From Baylisascaris procyonis (Eukaryota > Nematoda > Chromadorea > Rhabditida > Ascarididae): 64,000 nt of DNA. The stretch lies in NCBI GenBank assembly GCA_037389465.1, contig JAZARR010000080.1:1054001-1118000 (forward strand). Direction: 5' to 3'. Shown piece after piece: positions 13,461 to 26,524 of the stretch. Position numbers and translations under genes: made by a program. The first letter of the stretch is position 1. Every line of letters starts with the position of its first letter. The notes below the pieces were generated by a model, which worked only from the letters and a program-made list of their open reading frames with translations, ran no database searches and was not told the origin of the DNA.

Positions 13461-13500
13461 ATAGGATATAACCTACTGGAATAGGATATAACCTACTGGA
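13461..13500. repeat. Perfect 20-bp tandem duplication
   Basis: ATAGGATATAACCTACTGGA occurs twice head to tail at 13461-13480 and 13481-13500, in the space between unc-50 and its upstream neighbour. Confidence 0.97.
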
Positions 13501-13747
13501 ATAGCAAATAACCGTGATCTTGAGAAAAAGCGCCAGTCGATGTATAATGAGTCGATGTAATCAGAAACCTTTATCCAATATAAATAATCTCGCAAGCAAC
13601 ATTCAAACATTTAAACTTGGCATATTACTAACTTCACTGAAAAAAATCTATAGGGAAAGAGCACAAGCGTAAACAACATTATTGCTTGTGGTTTCATTTG
13701 CAAATGACGGAAAAGAGATGTGGAACAGATGGGCAAGACGACGTCAT

Positions 13748-16700
13748 TCATACTAAAGCATTTGCTTGTCGGCAATCTGCAAAGGTTTTTGATCTCCGCG
13801 CATCACTGAGATTAGTGTTGATCGCGTCTTAACATCAACCATATCTATTCGTTCGCAAGAAAATTGTGCAAAAGCTTCCTTGAGAAGCATATTCATTAAC
13901 TTAAATTAATAAAATTCCTAATTCCAATTTTTTTAAAATTAATTTCCAGTTAGGCAAGGAATGAATCCAGAACATTTTCTGAAGATGTTTGACTGTCAGC
14001 TTTTAAGACTTCCGCAACTAAATGACAACACAAAATTTTAGACACGCATTTGGAAGATAAGAAAAGAAAAGAAGAAAGACAGTTACATACAAGCTACTTG
14101 TAGAACGAGCACCCGGTGAGGAATATCCGTTTGCCGAAGGTCGATATATTCGTCCGGTGGATGATGTGAACGGGAACGTGGATGAGCCCGAGGCAATCGG
14201 CGGTGATGGAATACCAGGCGTAAACGAAGACGAAGTCGACGTCACGCTAGCTCGAGAATAAGCTTCGTTCATCGAGGCTACGCACTGCACAGCCTATAGA
14301 AAAAAAAAACTAATGAAGCTGAATGAATAAAAAGATGAAATCATGAGACACCATTAAATTATTTCACAGTAAAACATGCAGTACGAACATTCTTCCTCGT
14401 ACATGATTTCGGCAAACACGAAAGGGTCACTACGCCTAAAAAAATTAGTCACAACCGCATAGCACATAATGAAATCGTAAGGCATACGCCAGATATAAAC
14501 AAAACAAACATTCTTGTACTAATTAAAATATTTAAATAAATAAATAAAGTGGTGAAAAAGTTAAGGAGTGTAATTTTGCCAAACGCGGTGAAATCTTTAA
14601 AAGTTTGCAACTTAAGTTGATTTCGTTAATTACCTAAGATACATGCAAAAGCGCATAAAAATGAGCTACCTGTTACCTAAACTCAAGAATGCGAGGTGGT
14701 AAATTCAAAATAACCTTTGCACAAAGGATATGGAGGCACTGCTATAAAAGGCGGTAGAAGAAGTGGAGAGATGGGGAAACAAATGGGAGTAGTCGCACTA
14801 CTTGATGTAGTACATTATCCTACAACTCCAGGTATGCTGCAAGCTCAAAACAAGAAAAAAAACATGGCCAGCATGAAATAACGGGAAACCACTCCCCCCT
14901 CCCCCCCACCATTTGAGACAGCCACCCTCCTGACCACCCACCCCACTCCAGAAGCTCGAAGCCCAGACTCAAATGGCCACCATCAGAAAGCAATCCGAAA
15001 TTCGAATTGGCACAAAAAGCAATTCAACATGGCAAATATTGCATCTCTATAATTCGTTTTGAGACTCAAAAAGAATCGAACGTTTCAGCGCTAAATTAGT
15101 CCAACCCCTTCCTAACTTTTCCGATGCTGACATGTTTATTGGTCTATTCGTTTTGTGGGCGCTTGTGGGGGGGGGGGGGGGAAGGGGAGGAGGGGGTTCT
15201 TCCCTGTTTTTTTCGCTTACATGTTTTTGTTGCGTTGGCTTGGTAGATATTTTTCGTCAAGGTCGGTGCTACCCTACTGTATTGTACATAGCAAATCGTC
15301 TAATAAGGTGGTCCTTGATTTTTTCAACGATAGTCACCTCCCGGGTATCTATTTTTCCTATGGCTGCCTCATTTAATAAATAACATTGAAGCATAAAATG
15401 CCGAAGGCTGTTATGAAACGCTTAACATCACATAATGCAGCATTCTTCAAGTATACCATGTCTAAATTATCGATCAGCGTTTTCATCTTTAATTGAGCTT
15501 TCTTGACGGTTGAAACGATTTTCTATGTTATCTTTCCCTTCAATTTCTGTGTTAAGCATCGCGGATACTATCATTGGCCTTGAGTTAGTCTTATCCCCTC
15601 TCTGTTATTTGCAATACGGATATATTTGGATTGGGATTATTAACCAGCGAATCGAAGTAAATATTGGATGTTGTATTTGTTACTGCAGTCATATTGAGTC
15701 ACGACTCGGATATCCCACTATTTTAGTAAAGAATGAAAACGAGCTCAGCCACCCCAAAAAGCATGCCTAATTTTTAGCGTCTAAAGTGCAAAATATGCAC
15801 ATGATGAGAACCTTTACCTGCTCATTGATGTCGTAGGAGTATGACGTGGGTTGTACCGAGTCTTCTGTTCCTTCTTCTCTCCTACTCGAAAGGAGGCGTC
15901 CCAGAAGTGAAAAAATTCCGTCTTCCCTAATGGGTATGAGATAGGTGGGAGGGGAGGGGAGCGGGGGGAGGCGTTAAGGAAGGGAGAGTTGCACCATCCA
16001 AACTATTAAAAAGAAACATTCTACTTTAAAGCCAAAAATCTATATGGTCAATGATGGCAAAAATATTCATTTGACAGATGTTATCCCCCTATTTCAGAAA
16101 AGAATATTTTCGAGGTGTGTGCATAAATAGCGGTCATGATCACCGATATGCAACTAGGCGTAATGGCAAATGCGCTCGGTGTTGCGATGTTATTACTTGT
16201 TGTGCTATTTCATTATATTACCGTCAATCAGCGTACAACAAAATGAGCATAATTGAGGTAATTTTTTTCCAATTCTTATTTCAAGAGCGAAACTAATCCA
16301 CTATTTTATATATGAGAAAATTTAAGGAAGAGACCACAAAATCTAGAAAAAAGAAGTGGGGCGATGTTTCCACTGATAAAAGAGGTTGAAATACATTCAT
16401 TGAGCCAAGATTCTTTATGTTGGGATCTGCATTTGTGTTGTCGTTCGGCAACACTCTCACTCCCCCCCCTTCCCCCTCCAATCCCATCCTTATCCACATA
16501 CAGTCACTTCCAAGCTCACATATCCCAAAGAACTAATATATTTGTATTATTGAGTATGAATTAATATAAAAATATTTACTTGCAGGATATCGTTGAAGTT
16601 CGGCCACAGAAGTGACAATTTTCCTCTCTGCGCAATGCAATTCAAGATTTGTTGATTAACATCTATGCATTATTTGCCTTAAATTATTTCACGTCTCAAC

Positions 16701-17547
16701 TATATAATTTTATTGATTTTTGGGTCTTGGTTAGTGTTGCTATCATCTTTATTTTCATTGTTAATGGTGCTATGGTGCGATATACTATGCTTCTTCGATA
16801 TGAAGCATAGTCACATCCTGACTATTTGCAATAAAATCGGCACATCATGGTTATAAGAAAAAGTGAACAAGTTTTTTTATAAATGCAATTCATGCAAAGT
16901 GCCAAATGTTGGAGATCCTTGATTGAAAAAAAGAAAATCAAAGATAAAAGTGGAATCGAATGTGTCACCTTCCTTATAAAAGTTGCGGTATGGCCACAAC
17001 TTTTCACTTTCTGGATATCACTAACTTAGTTAATATTCTCAGTGGAAATCTACAGTGTTTCAATTTATTCATTTAATTTCGCGATGAAATACATCGATGC
17101 TGTTGTTGGCTTTATAATCGAATTTTTATGCTTATTTAATTGAAAGAATTCATAACACTTTTTATACTTAATGATTGCTTCTAAACAGATTTGCATAATA
17201 TGATTGTTGCATAAAGGGACAGTTATCAACGAGTGAAAAAGAAAACAATTTTCACAAGGTTGCATCTCTGCTAACATTTGGTTACAATCGCCACGCTTTA
17301 GAGGACATCCGAATTCAGGATGAAAATCTCTGTATTATTTGGAAATACAAGCTGACTTGAACAAAGCCTGTCTTGGCTGGTTGCACATCATAAAGGAAAT
17401 TTATCTGTTTTCTTCTTCGTCTTTTTTCGCCGTTATCGCGACATGTTTTGAGGTTTCCACATACGTTTTCTCCGCTCTCATTTTCCGATGCATACTCGAG
17501 TATTCAAGATCTTGTTTGGAATGTTTCGTTTGCCGAAGGAAATTCAT
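13748..17547 (-). CDS. Ser/Thr-rich protein of about 150 residues, function unknown
   Basis: Exons are 17547-17465, 15926-15818, 14293-14091 and 13805-13748; phases agree and sum to 453 bases. The ATG at 17547 lies 47 bases after a strong acceptor (TTCTCTCGCAG ending at 17595), a likely trans-splice site. The donor after exon 1 is GTATGT; exon 2 has a long pyrimidine tract before its acceptor. Residues 1-28 are basic, about 28-60 are mixed ([16 protein letters not shown], then SYSYDINEQ), about 64-131 are rich in Ser, Thr and Pro ([19 protein letters not shown]), and the tail ends [11 protein letters not shown]. There is no signal peptide or membrane segment. I recognise no family. The first intron, about 1.5 kb, holds OST4 on the other strand. 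The GTATGTAAC donor at 14090 has an in-frame alternative four bases downstream. Confidence 0.62.
16136..16246 (+). CDS. OST4: OST4, oligosaccharyltransferase 4-kDa subunit
   Basis: OST4 is a tiny subunit of the ER oligosaccharyltransferase complex, which transfers the glycan to Asn in N-glycosylation; a single membrane helix stabilises the catalytic STT3 subunit. The 36-residue frame begins MITDMQL, continues with [17 protein letters not shown] and ends NQRTTK before TGA. Start, length and helix match the family (human OST4 is 37 residues). An acceptor (CCCTATTTCAG ending at 16097) lies 38 bases before the ATG and fits trans-splicing. A donor-like GAG|GTAATT follows 11 bases after the stop, and CTTGCAG near 16586 could be its acceptor, so the 3' UTR may contain an intron. 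The gene sits inside an intron of the minus-strand Ser/Thr-rich gene. Confidence 0.94.
   Translation: MITDMQLGVMANALGVAMLLLVVLFHYITVNQRTTK
16784..16811. repeat. Perfect 10-bp inverted repeat with 8-base loop
   Basis: ACTATGCTTC, loop TTCGATAT, GAAGCATAGT. It lies downstream of OST4 and could form a stem-loop in RNA from either strand. It is not followed by a T-run and has no known family. Confidence 0.9.
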
Positions 17548-17594
17548 ACAATTTATTAACAAGTTTAGAATAACCGGGATGATAAGAATTCACG

Positions 17595-19893
17595 CTGCGA
17601 GAGAAGAAAATCGCGTCACCTCATGTGCAAATATATTTACGAGAGGCATAATCTAAGACCGAGCAAAGAATGCTGTAATTTCCTTATAACCGGTATTCGA
17701 ATGGCGCCTATATATGTATAGATAAAAGTCTAGAATATACATATATAAAATAGATTTAATAATTAAAAAAAGAAAACTTCGATCAAAACTATTCGATTCA
17801 ATCTACTATGGCGATCACTAATCCAGCTACAAACAATACTAGGATTTGTTATATATGAAAAAAAAACAACAAATGAAAGAAGCTCTTATCTGCGCTATTT
17901 CATGAAATTTATAGCGGCATCATTGGAAGTATTACTCTGTCCTTATTTCTTTAGTAATCAAAGGACGACGACCATTTCCTTTAATTCCTTCCACAAATTT
18001 TGCACCAAATCGAATCCTTTATTTTGATTCTTTTTCTGCAATTACAAACCCATAACTCATTTGCGTTATACTATCAACATATAACGTCCGTTAAAAACAA
18101 GTCCGACAAAACTACCAAAAACATTGGTTATTCCTTTAGAAACACGAAAAATAGTAACTGTTCCTCTTTGTCTTCCGCAATCGCTGAACAATTCATATAC
18201 GGATTTCTTTCATGTCTTGAAAATGCTAATATGGATTTTCTTCATACCTTGAAAGGGCTAATAAGTTGGGTGAAGGACAAAAAACACTTCCAATAAAAAT
18301 AAAATTTCTTTTGCAAGGCTTTCTATCAATATATCCTCTCAACTATTCCATGTTGTGATGATCACTCCTTGTTTTTGATGAAAACCACCTGGTGATCGAT
18401 TCCCCTATGGGATGAAAGCTTCTTTAAATATGCGAATTATAGAAACCACAACAACTCATCAACAGATAGATAACTATTTGGGAAATGAAAAAAAAATACA
18501 AATTTGAAGTATACAAATATCTGAGAAATATAAAACCATAGTAAACAATCTTAAAGCTAATAAGTTTTTCCTACAATACAATCAGAAAAGCACCCTGTAG
18601 AATAGTGGAATAAATGATTTCTTTGTAATGCGAAGTAATGTTCTCCTTTATTAATGCAAGTAAGCGCAAGAATTAATTGGTCACTGAAATCAGATGAGAA
18701 GCAAATGTAAGTTTTGGGCAAATTTTTGGTACTCATAATTCCCCCTCCCGCCTCGCTCCTCTCCTCCCCCTCCCCCCCCCGCAAACAAAATGGAGTGTAG
18801 AATATAAAAGTGGGAAAGATGTCCATTATTATCGATCACATATATCAAGTTCTACGAGTCTCGTCTAAGTATTCTGCAAATTGAACGCTAACAAGCATAA
18901 TCTGTTCATAATCAACCCCTTGCAAGAAATTTTGGAAAACGCATTAAAAAATGACGTCACCCCAAACAATTCATTGTCTTATAGAATCAAAGAAATTTAT
19001 GCACATTTAGTCAAAACTTCCTTTCACTCCTCCCCCCCCCCTTCTCCCTTCCTTCCTCTCTGTTGTGGGACGAAATCTGGACGGCAAAATTTCCACGAAA
19101 AGGTAAAACAACGAACTTTTTACCGGCGATGAGTTATACTAAAGTTCTGACTGCAACTGCAAATACTAGTAAAAGAAAAGGCGACTTATAAAAAACTACT
19201 GATATGTTAAAAAAATACGAATTGGGCTATTTGTCAAATAAGTGATTAAGCTCAAAAATATATAATGACAGCAGCAATTAATATGTAAAAATACCCGGGA
19301 ACAGAACAAAAGTTTTCATAATTCTCTTCAAATAGCAAATGTTTTCATCTTCCACTAAAATAAAGAAGCGCATCAATGAGAAGGAGTGACCATTTGAAAA
19401 CCTTCGAAAAATCTATAAAACTTTGAATCGTACTACGATAACCTTTGAGAGAACAGATAGAAAGTTCACTCACATTATATCTGCTCTAGAAAATTCCCCG
19501 TCATGCGTATTTTATTTTCAATTTTCAATTGTAATAGTTGGAATTTTCATGATAAGTTATTAAGCACCTCTTTCCCAACTTTCTCGAAAAGTCTCTCAGG
19601 GTGGTCGAATCAGAACTTTAATGGTGCAACTATCTCGAGAGTGCATAACAAAGATACAAGTTCGCATTCATGCACTATAAAGTAATTAATGAAAATCCAA
19701 AAGGGCAAGAGAACACCGATAACGGTAAATTACAAATAAAAATTAGAGGCAGTGCAAGAGATTTGAGGCAGTTAGGACGAACAGAGTAAGTCTTGGTGCG
19801 TCGAAAGAGAGTGACTCGAAGTGCAGGCCTTTATGTCATTAAAACAACCTTTTGTTTACTGCTGCGAAAAATGAGGCACCATGTGAAGCGTAC
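17595..19893. other. Intergenic, no gene recognised
   Basis: The space between the Ser/Thr-rich gene and the 3' end of the CLOCK-like gene. It is AT-rich with pyrimidine or purine tracts (18741-18781, 19028-19062). Open frames at 18000-18296 and 18881-19132 (+) have no splice context or motif and look accidental. Confidence 0.5.
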
Positions 19894-22800
19894 TTAGATG
19901 GATTTGTTGCCTCGAAGTGAAGAGAGGAACTGTTTGAGATGGAGCTCTTGGAGTTCGAGCTCCTTCTGCAACACCTGTTGTCGGAGAAGGTCACTTTTCC
20001 TTTGCAACTCCTCCCAAACATGTCGATACATAGGTGAAATCGCTAACGGAGAATCTGTCTGCAATAATTTAATTTTGGTCAAATTGTTCCAGTAAAATCA
20101 GGAGTTTCGTCCAGCGAAACACAGTTTTTAACCTTCATCTTTCCATAAGTTTTTTTTGGAATCGAAATTAACTGATCGAAAAGGCATAAGGAGATTGATT
20201 ACATGCAAATACAAATATAGCAATCATTTTCTTCGTGTCCCTTCTTTTCTATCTTAATATGACCGCCTCCAGCATATTCTATTTCTACCATACTAATATA
20301 AAAGTATCTGAAACAAATTCAGCGTAAATACTATCAAAAAAAAAAAAAAAAGAAAGCAAACGAACAGCAGTTGATGGTGTAGCATCAGTAATGGCGATCG
20401 AATTTGTGACTGTAGTAGGATTAAGTGGAGTAGCAGAAGAAGATAGAGCAGCCCCACTAGCACTTGTATCCGAAAGTGGGAAATGCTCGATATAGACGAG
20501 TGGATGGACACGTTTCTTCGGCGAGGATTCAGAACCAATCGGTGAAACAAGCGGAGATGCTTGCGAACTCGGTGATGCATAGTCAACTACCATCGTTGAA
20601 GCTTTGCTCTCAGTTATTCCTTCTAGTGAATCTAAAGTCATGTTGTCATCAATTACAGCCAAATACAATCAAGTTCAAAATATGGAGCGGATATGCGATA
20701 GTGTAAAAGCATCAACCTTAGCGTAAAAGGGGGTGCTTGGACTCCTCGAAAATTATGAGAGGATCCAAAATTATGTGAGCAATTATGATCATCAATAAAG
20801 ACTAGCAATATTTCATAAATAAACAAAGAATCTTGCTTGAAATCACCCACCAGATGTGTGCTTCCGTTTGACTCGTTGCGCATTCACAGCCTCAAATGCA
20901 ACGCTAGCACTGGGCTCAGCTTTCATCGTACCATTTAGTAATCCAACTTCTGCGCCTCGTGAAGCGTCTGTAATGATAAAAAAGATATGAAATTATTGTG
21001 GATCATTAACCAACGATTGAGAGGACAATCCAGAGATCGCGCTTCCACCTTATAGTATTTCCCAACTAACATGAAATCGAACCATTGACCGTCATCCAAG
21101 TAGTAATCTTTATACCTTTTTCACCAATACAAGAAATATAAGCATCGTCAACTCATCGAAAATTGTTAGCTTTCGATTTTAATCTATTTCACATCAATGA
21201 TCATTCTTATTCAATCACATCAGCTTTACTTCTTCGTACCATAAGTTCGGACATTCAGTAAACAGGCGAAACATTTTTATGACAATACATTACAGAACGA
21301 GAAGAAATCTCAAACGATAAAAAATTAGAAACCTGCAGGTGAAGTGAGAGGAGTTCGTCGTTCGCTACATAGATCGGTTGATGAGCAATCACTAGGTAGT
21401 GGACATGAGGGCGTATTGGCAACTATCGCACAACTACTGACGCCAACCGGAAATGGAGCCGTCGAAACACATAATGCTCCCATGGTGAATTGACTCGATG
21501 ATTGCTGCATGCTCGCTGAAAATAAAAAAGGAGAGAGGTTGATTGAAAGGATGCAAAATGTCTGGATAAGACTATTTCATCAAATCATTTTCATCATGAA
21601 ATGTTAAGTCGGAACCCTACAAGGTAACTGAACAGAGGAAGACGACTGCGCTACTCAAAAGTAACCCTTTTTAAAGATATTCATAAATACTGCTCCACTA
21701 ATAGTAAAGGATGTTTGCTTCATCGACATTTAAAGGGAAGACATGCAAATACTAACTGATAGGTGGAATTGCTTCTACGGCGATTGTTGGTGGAGCCACA
21801 AGACGTGAAGCAACACGTGAACGTAAGCGTTGACCGAGCATTCTTGGGGAATGATAAGCGGAAGGTGGCCGTGGACTAGTTAATGAGTAGACACATGTGA
21901 CTCTTGCAACACGACTTTCGTTATGAATCGTGGCCGCACACTTCACCCATAACCATTGACCCGCCTTCGTACACAATCGATGAGCATCCAATTGATGCAC
22001 TCCTCGTTGCATCACTGAAATTACCTCTAGGTTACCAAATTCAACAAATCACCCCCATCATACGAACCGTTCACCTTATGGTTGACGCCTTATAAATGTA
22101 CAAAAAAACCAATTTACGAGGTGGCGCAGGTGGTAGATCATACATTGCGCATATAATTATTTTATATTGGAAAACATAACAATAGCATAAATTTTGATCA
22201 CAACAATTGCCAAAAATTACCTTCACAAAAGGATTTAATGAATCTCCTAAGGTGTGTCTTTTAAATAAGCAGTGAATTTATCGGAAATTGGACGAATCTA
22301 TAAAACCGTTCGACAAATTCCACAAAAACTGAAGACATCACCCAAACTTCTTATCAAAAAAATTATCGCCTTCGGCATTATTGTTTAATATCACTCCGTA
22401 TGTCAAGGCGAGTGACGATATAATCAAGAAGGATGTAAGAAATCACATTATAAAACATATGCAATAATGAACTCATATTTTAATCGAATGAATCACTTGC
22501 ATGAAGCTCCTAATAAAGTTCCGTTCCCAATTTGATCACTTACTAATACTGCTCGAATGGTAGCAAAATGTATGCATATTTTTAGGTACATCTCATTATC
22601 AGCAATTTTTTCAATCTCTGATAAAACAGGTTCGAAATTGTTGCAGATGGTCGGAAAGTCGCCTTACGGTAAAGATTATGCCCATTAAACTTCACAACTT
22701 AGTTCCAGAGCTGAAACTGCTAAAAAAAAAAGAGATGCACGAGTACGCATATACACAATCATAAATTTAGTATCTACATCGCGTGATTTGCATAAGCAAA

Positions 22801-25597
22801 TCTGCTGATGTTCACAAAAGATACAAGATTTACATAACACTGAAAAACTATCAAAAAAGGCAAACAATAAATGCACATAGTAAGCGCTAACAGATTCGAT
22901 GGCTGTCAGCAAGAGTACTCAGATCATCGCTATGGACATATTCGTAACCACTCGTACCAATCATCTCCAAACGACCATAACCCAACAATAAACTGCAGCT
23001 GAAATTAAGGAAATTTTATTTAAAATAGGCCGGAAATTGTAAGCAATAAAGGTAAATTTTCTTTCATTGGACAATTTTTTAAATGATACTGGAAGTGAAA
23101 ATTTTCTAAATAATTGTAAGATGGAAAAATAAAACGCACTTATGATCGACTTGAATACATGTGAAACGTGTATTGTAGACGATCACAAAAGCGGTACTCC
23201 TGCGAGGTACAGCATTGAATGTTTCAGCTGAGATCTCCGCATTAAAATGTGCACATAGCGGACGTGCTACGCCAACCAAACATAATGCCGTATCCATATC
23301 GCATTCCTGAAAGGGAATTTCTTCTAAAATTGTTCCTCTATGGGCGAACTTTCAAACATATTCAGACAACACCCACGAACAAGAGTCAATCATCCTGTAT
23401 CGGTTAATACCATTTCAGTTTCCCCTACCGGAAAGCCTACACCTCAATGTTAGCAATCCCCTGAATCGGTGGTTTTTTCATCATTCACTCCTATTCTATA
23501 TTTGTCTTTTTAGACATTTGTCGCGAACAGATGTGAAGCGTCTGACGAAAGAAATTGCGTAAAATTCAAGGTAACGAGCAGATTCACCATGTTAGGCGTA
23601 TGAATATCATTGTCGATTCCGGTTGTGGGTTCTTCTTTCGGGATCGGTTCGTTTGTTGGGCTCGAAGGTAACGGAGGAGTAAGAGAGACTCTTTTGAGTT
23701 GTCCCAACATGACGATATGTTTACGAAGAGGACGCGTCACAAGTGTGACACGAACGAGAGGTGCTTCAATTGGAGGAACATTGCGTGAGGTGCATGCAGA
23801 CGCGGCACGAAACACCTCTGTGGAAAGTGCTTGTTCCAATTGTTTCGCCGATTCACTTTCCAGTAAATCCATCAAACTCATACCTCGCATTTCAGTCGCC
23901 TTAAAATATATCCATATCAATATTGTACTATCCTTTGATAACTGTTTCAGTGCAAACAACCGATAGCTGTTAAAGCATCTTGAAAGATCAATGCTGTTTT
24001 GAAAAATGAGGAAGATGGCTGTAGGACTGGGTGGCACTAAGGAAATGTCAGACAACACGACATCTTTAGAAATGTGATTGGGATTATCCCTATTGGTTAT
24101 AAATGAACACTTTATTATTGTTATAGAAGGCAACAGTTTTCAAATAATTTCATAACGAAGGCATCTTATGAAGTCATGCAAAACACTATGAAAGTGGGGA
24201 CTTATAATTCCTGAACAGTTCCAACACCAACGATATTCGAAAAGAGCTGTTGTGTTTTACCTTAAGCCTTAAGAATATCTATAATTGATGGGTAGGAAGG
24301 AGCCAGGACGTGCAAGGTGTGTCCATAGCAAATTTTAGGATTAGAAACGAGATCTTCTATAGTAGCATATCCTTTTTTATCATTTGCCATACACTGTATG
24401 ACAGATAATATGGGAAAATGTTATAACAGCACATTTCCTTGTTAAACATAGCACCTGTTACTATAGTGACAGTAATTCAAAATCTATGATAACAGAAAGC
24501 ACGTGATCACTTACTGTTTTCGAGAAGAAAGATGCAAACGTAGCCGACACGTGGTGCAAACGTCCAGTGCATGCAACGCAGAATGTTCCCGCGCTGAGTG
24601 CCTCCACATACAAACGTGCAATTTCACGTGGTGTGTATTCAGTAAGACGGCTCAGCTGTCTGTCGATTGCGCATGAAACATCCTCAGTGGTTGATTCTGC
24701 ACGTACTGCAATTCATATCTCAAGCCCAATATCAGACTGCAAAAAAAAAGTCGAGATTATCAAGAGCAGACCCGGAGTTGGAGCTTGAAAGGGTTCATTG
24801 ATCGCTTTTGCTCCGAACATCCTTTAGGGACGTTATTATGGATTTTATGTTTATAAAAGTCTGGACATGTACAGCAAATGAAGCGAAACCGGTAGGACGT
24901 CCGCTAGAGTCTTCGTTAGAACCATGTCATTTCCGAGCAGTAAGAATATACAAAGTCTCGATATGGCATACATTCAAACCATTTCATTTAACTGCCAAAT
25001 GAATGGTCACGAAACCAATCAATGAGGGTTCTAGAGTTCACTGAGGGGAATGAGATTACGACTTCTTTCATTGTGCGCTCAATTTCATGAATAATTTCTT
25101 CAAATATTTTGAGTCGTATTTCAGCAAAATTTACTTCCTTTCTAAAGTATAACGGAACGGGTTTTCCCATCTAAAAATTTATGCGAATTTATTTAAAATT
25201 AGAAAAGATGCAATGTTATAATGGCCTATAAATTAAAAGATGTTCTAATGGCAAACAATCAACCCCTTTCATAGATCGGTGAATTTTAGTTATATCACAT
25301 TAATTAGCTCGATGAATTCATACAATTTTACAAAGAGTTATGGTAATAAAGAAGATATTAGAGTTAGAATTAGAAGTGAAGGAGAGGGGTGAATAAGGTG
25401 ATGTTATATAGTTATGAGAGGGGATTAGAAAAAGGTGATAAACCTTACGTTGTCTTTGTTTGAGAAAGCTGATTGCACACTTGAGAACGTTGCTCTTGTC
25501 CATTTTGCGATCGCCATCCGCCACCAGTGTGGTCAATTCGCCAATCAGCCTGTTGAATGCATCTCGTCGACGTTTCTCACTCTCATTCCTTGTCTTC
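19894..25597 (-). CDS. CLOCK-like bHLH-PAS transcription factor
   Basis: A DNA-binding factor of the CLOCK/NPAS2 type, expected in the nucleus as a heterodimer with an ARNT/BMAL/CYCLE partner. Exons: 25597-25449, 24705-24515, 23899-23588, 23306-23140, 22998-22892, 22014-21757, 21515-21333, 20967-20851, 20631-20366, 20058-19894; all phases agree. Exon 1 here gives the basic helix-loop-helix (NESEKRRRDAFNRLIGEL, then DRKMDKSNVLKCAISFLK). PAS-A covers the next two exons (REIARLYVEALSAGTFCVAC). The linker has ALCLVGVARPL. PAS-B contains MIGTSGYEYVHSDDL and AGQWLWVKCAATI. After a Ser/Pro-rich stretch, the last exon encodes a Gln/Leu/Glu-rich helix (WEELQRKSDLLRQQVLQKEL) in the place of the coiled coil of CLOCK. 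Total about 640 residues; the N-terminal exon is tentative. The GTSGY and helix features fit CLOCK better than ARNT, HIF or AHR. Confidence 0.85.
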
Positions 25598-26510
25598 CTT
25601 CAATTTATCCACTCTTCGTTATATTAACCCATCTTAAATATAGTCACTAACAAGATTTAGGTGTTTTAAAGTTCTTTTAAAGGCTCCAAGCTCCGAATAT
25701 TTGAGCTCCAAGTTCTTCATTAACAACAACAAGTTCTCAATTTCGGATCTCGGCCGAATACGTAATTCTATGACGATTAAAGATTACAATCTGGTCAGCT
25801 GAACGTGAAATAAATACTGCATCAGACCCATCGAAAAGCTCGAAGTTGCATAGTTCTCATACTTTGATCTGTTTTCAACAAGCTGAACTCCTGAATAATT
25901 TTTGAATCTTTGAAAACTTACATTCCGTATTCATAAAAATTTTCCATCATTATTGGAAATGCTGCACTTAAAATTGAAACCGTTGTCAGCTATGAACGAC
26001 TGTAATAGATTAGTAGTATTGCCTTTAGTCACCATTTTTATGATCTCCAATTTTCTTCAATATACCTAATCTCAGCTTTCGAATGAATGTGTAAAATTCG
26101 AACATATTAACTTTAAATTTGTTCAAGTGCTTAACTGATTAGCATATGAAATCAAGCAACGGGAGGCTTATAAATTCATTGTGTTCAACAAAAGTTTTAA
26201 CTGCAAAAAAAGAATGAACCTTTTGACGCTGTGTCCACTGATTGGCTGCTCACAGGTATCGCTCATATTAGAGATGAGGGGGGGAGGAATGTACGATAGT
26301 GAGGTAAATGAACGAGGTGGGGGTGAATGTATGATGATGAGAGGTTGTTGCTGGGCACAGCGCCCAGCACAGAACTTGTTTGCCACCACCACAAGAACGC
26401 CTCCCGGTTAGCCGCCGTCAACGTTCGACGCTTTTCACGCAACCAAAGCGACACCCGGCTGGCGCTATTTCAAGGTCACCACTGCGCATCCCTCGATGCT
26501 TCGTGTGCAC

Positions 26511-26524
26511 CTGATTGCATCCAT
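26511..26524 (-). CDS. Possible first coding exon of the CLOCK-like gene
   Basis: On the minus strand an ATG at 26524 starts MDAI plus two bases, followed by GTGCAC. Joined to 25597 it reads MDAIRKTRNESEKRRR in phase. A possible leader acceptor (GCATGCAG) ends eight bases upstream. The surrounding 26.3-26.55 kb is clearly GC-richer than its flanks, as a promoter or first exon may be. The exon is only 14 bases, so chance is a serious alternative. Confidence 0.3.

Noticed and set aside
17339..17656. 105-codon plus frame
   Set aside because: It is antisense to the first exon of the Ser/Thr-rich gene and lacks motifs.
20293..20586. Leu/His-rich minus frame and the antisense frame at 20464-20706
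   Set aside because: Both are shadows of the Ser/Pro-rich CLOCK-like exon at 20631-20366.
23510..24133. 207-codon minus frame taken as a gene by itself
   Set aside because: Only 23899-23588 is exon; the remainder is intron of the CLOCK-like gene, shown by good splice sites and phase.
24988..25170. Minus-strand 60-codon frame after TTTTTAG (contains RLKIFEEIIHEIERTMKE)
   Set aside because: It lies in an intron of the CLOCK-like gene. Joining it to the preceding bHLH exon gives the wrong phase and an early stop, and it matches no PAS pattern.
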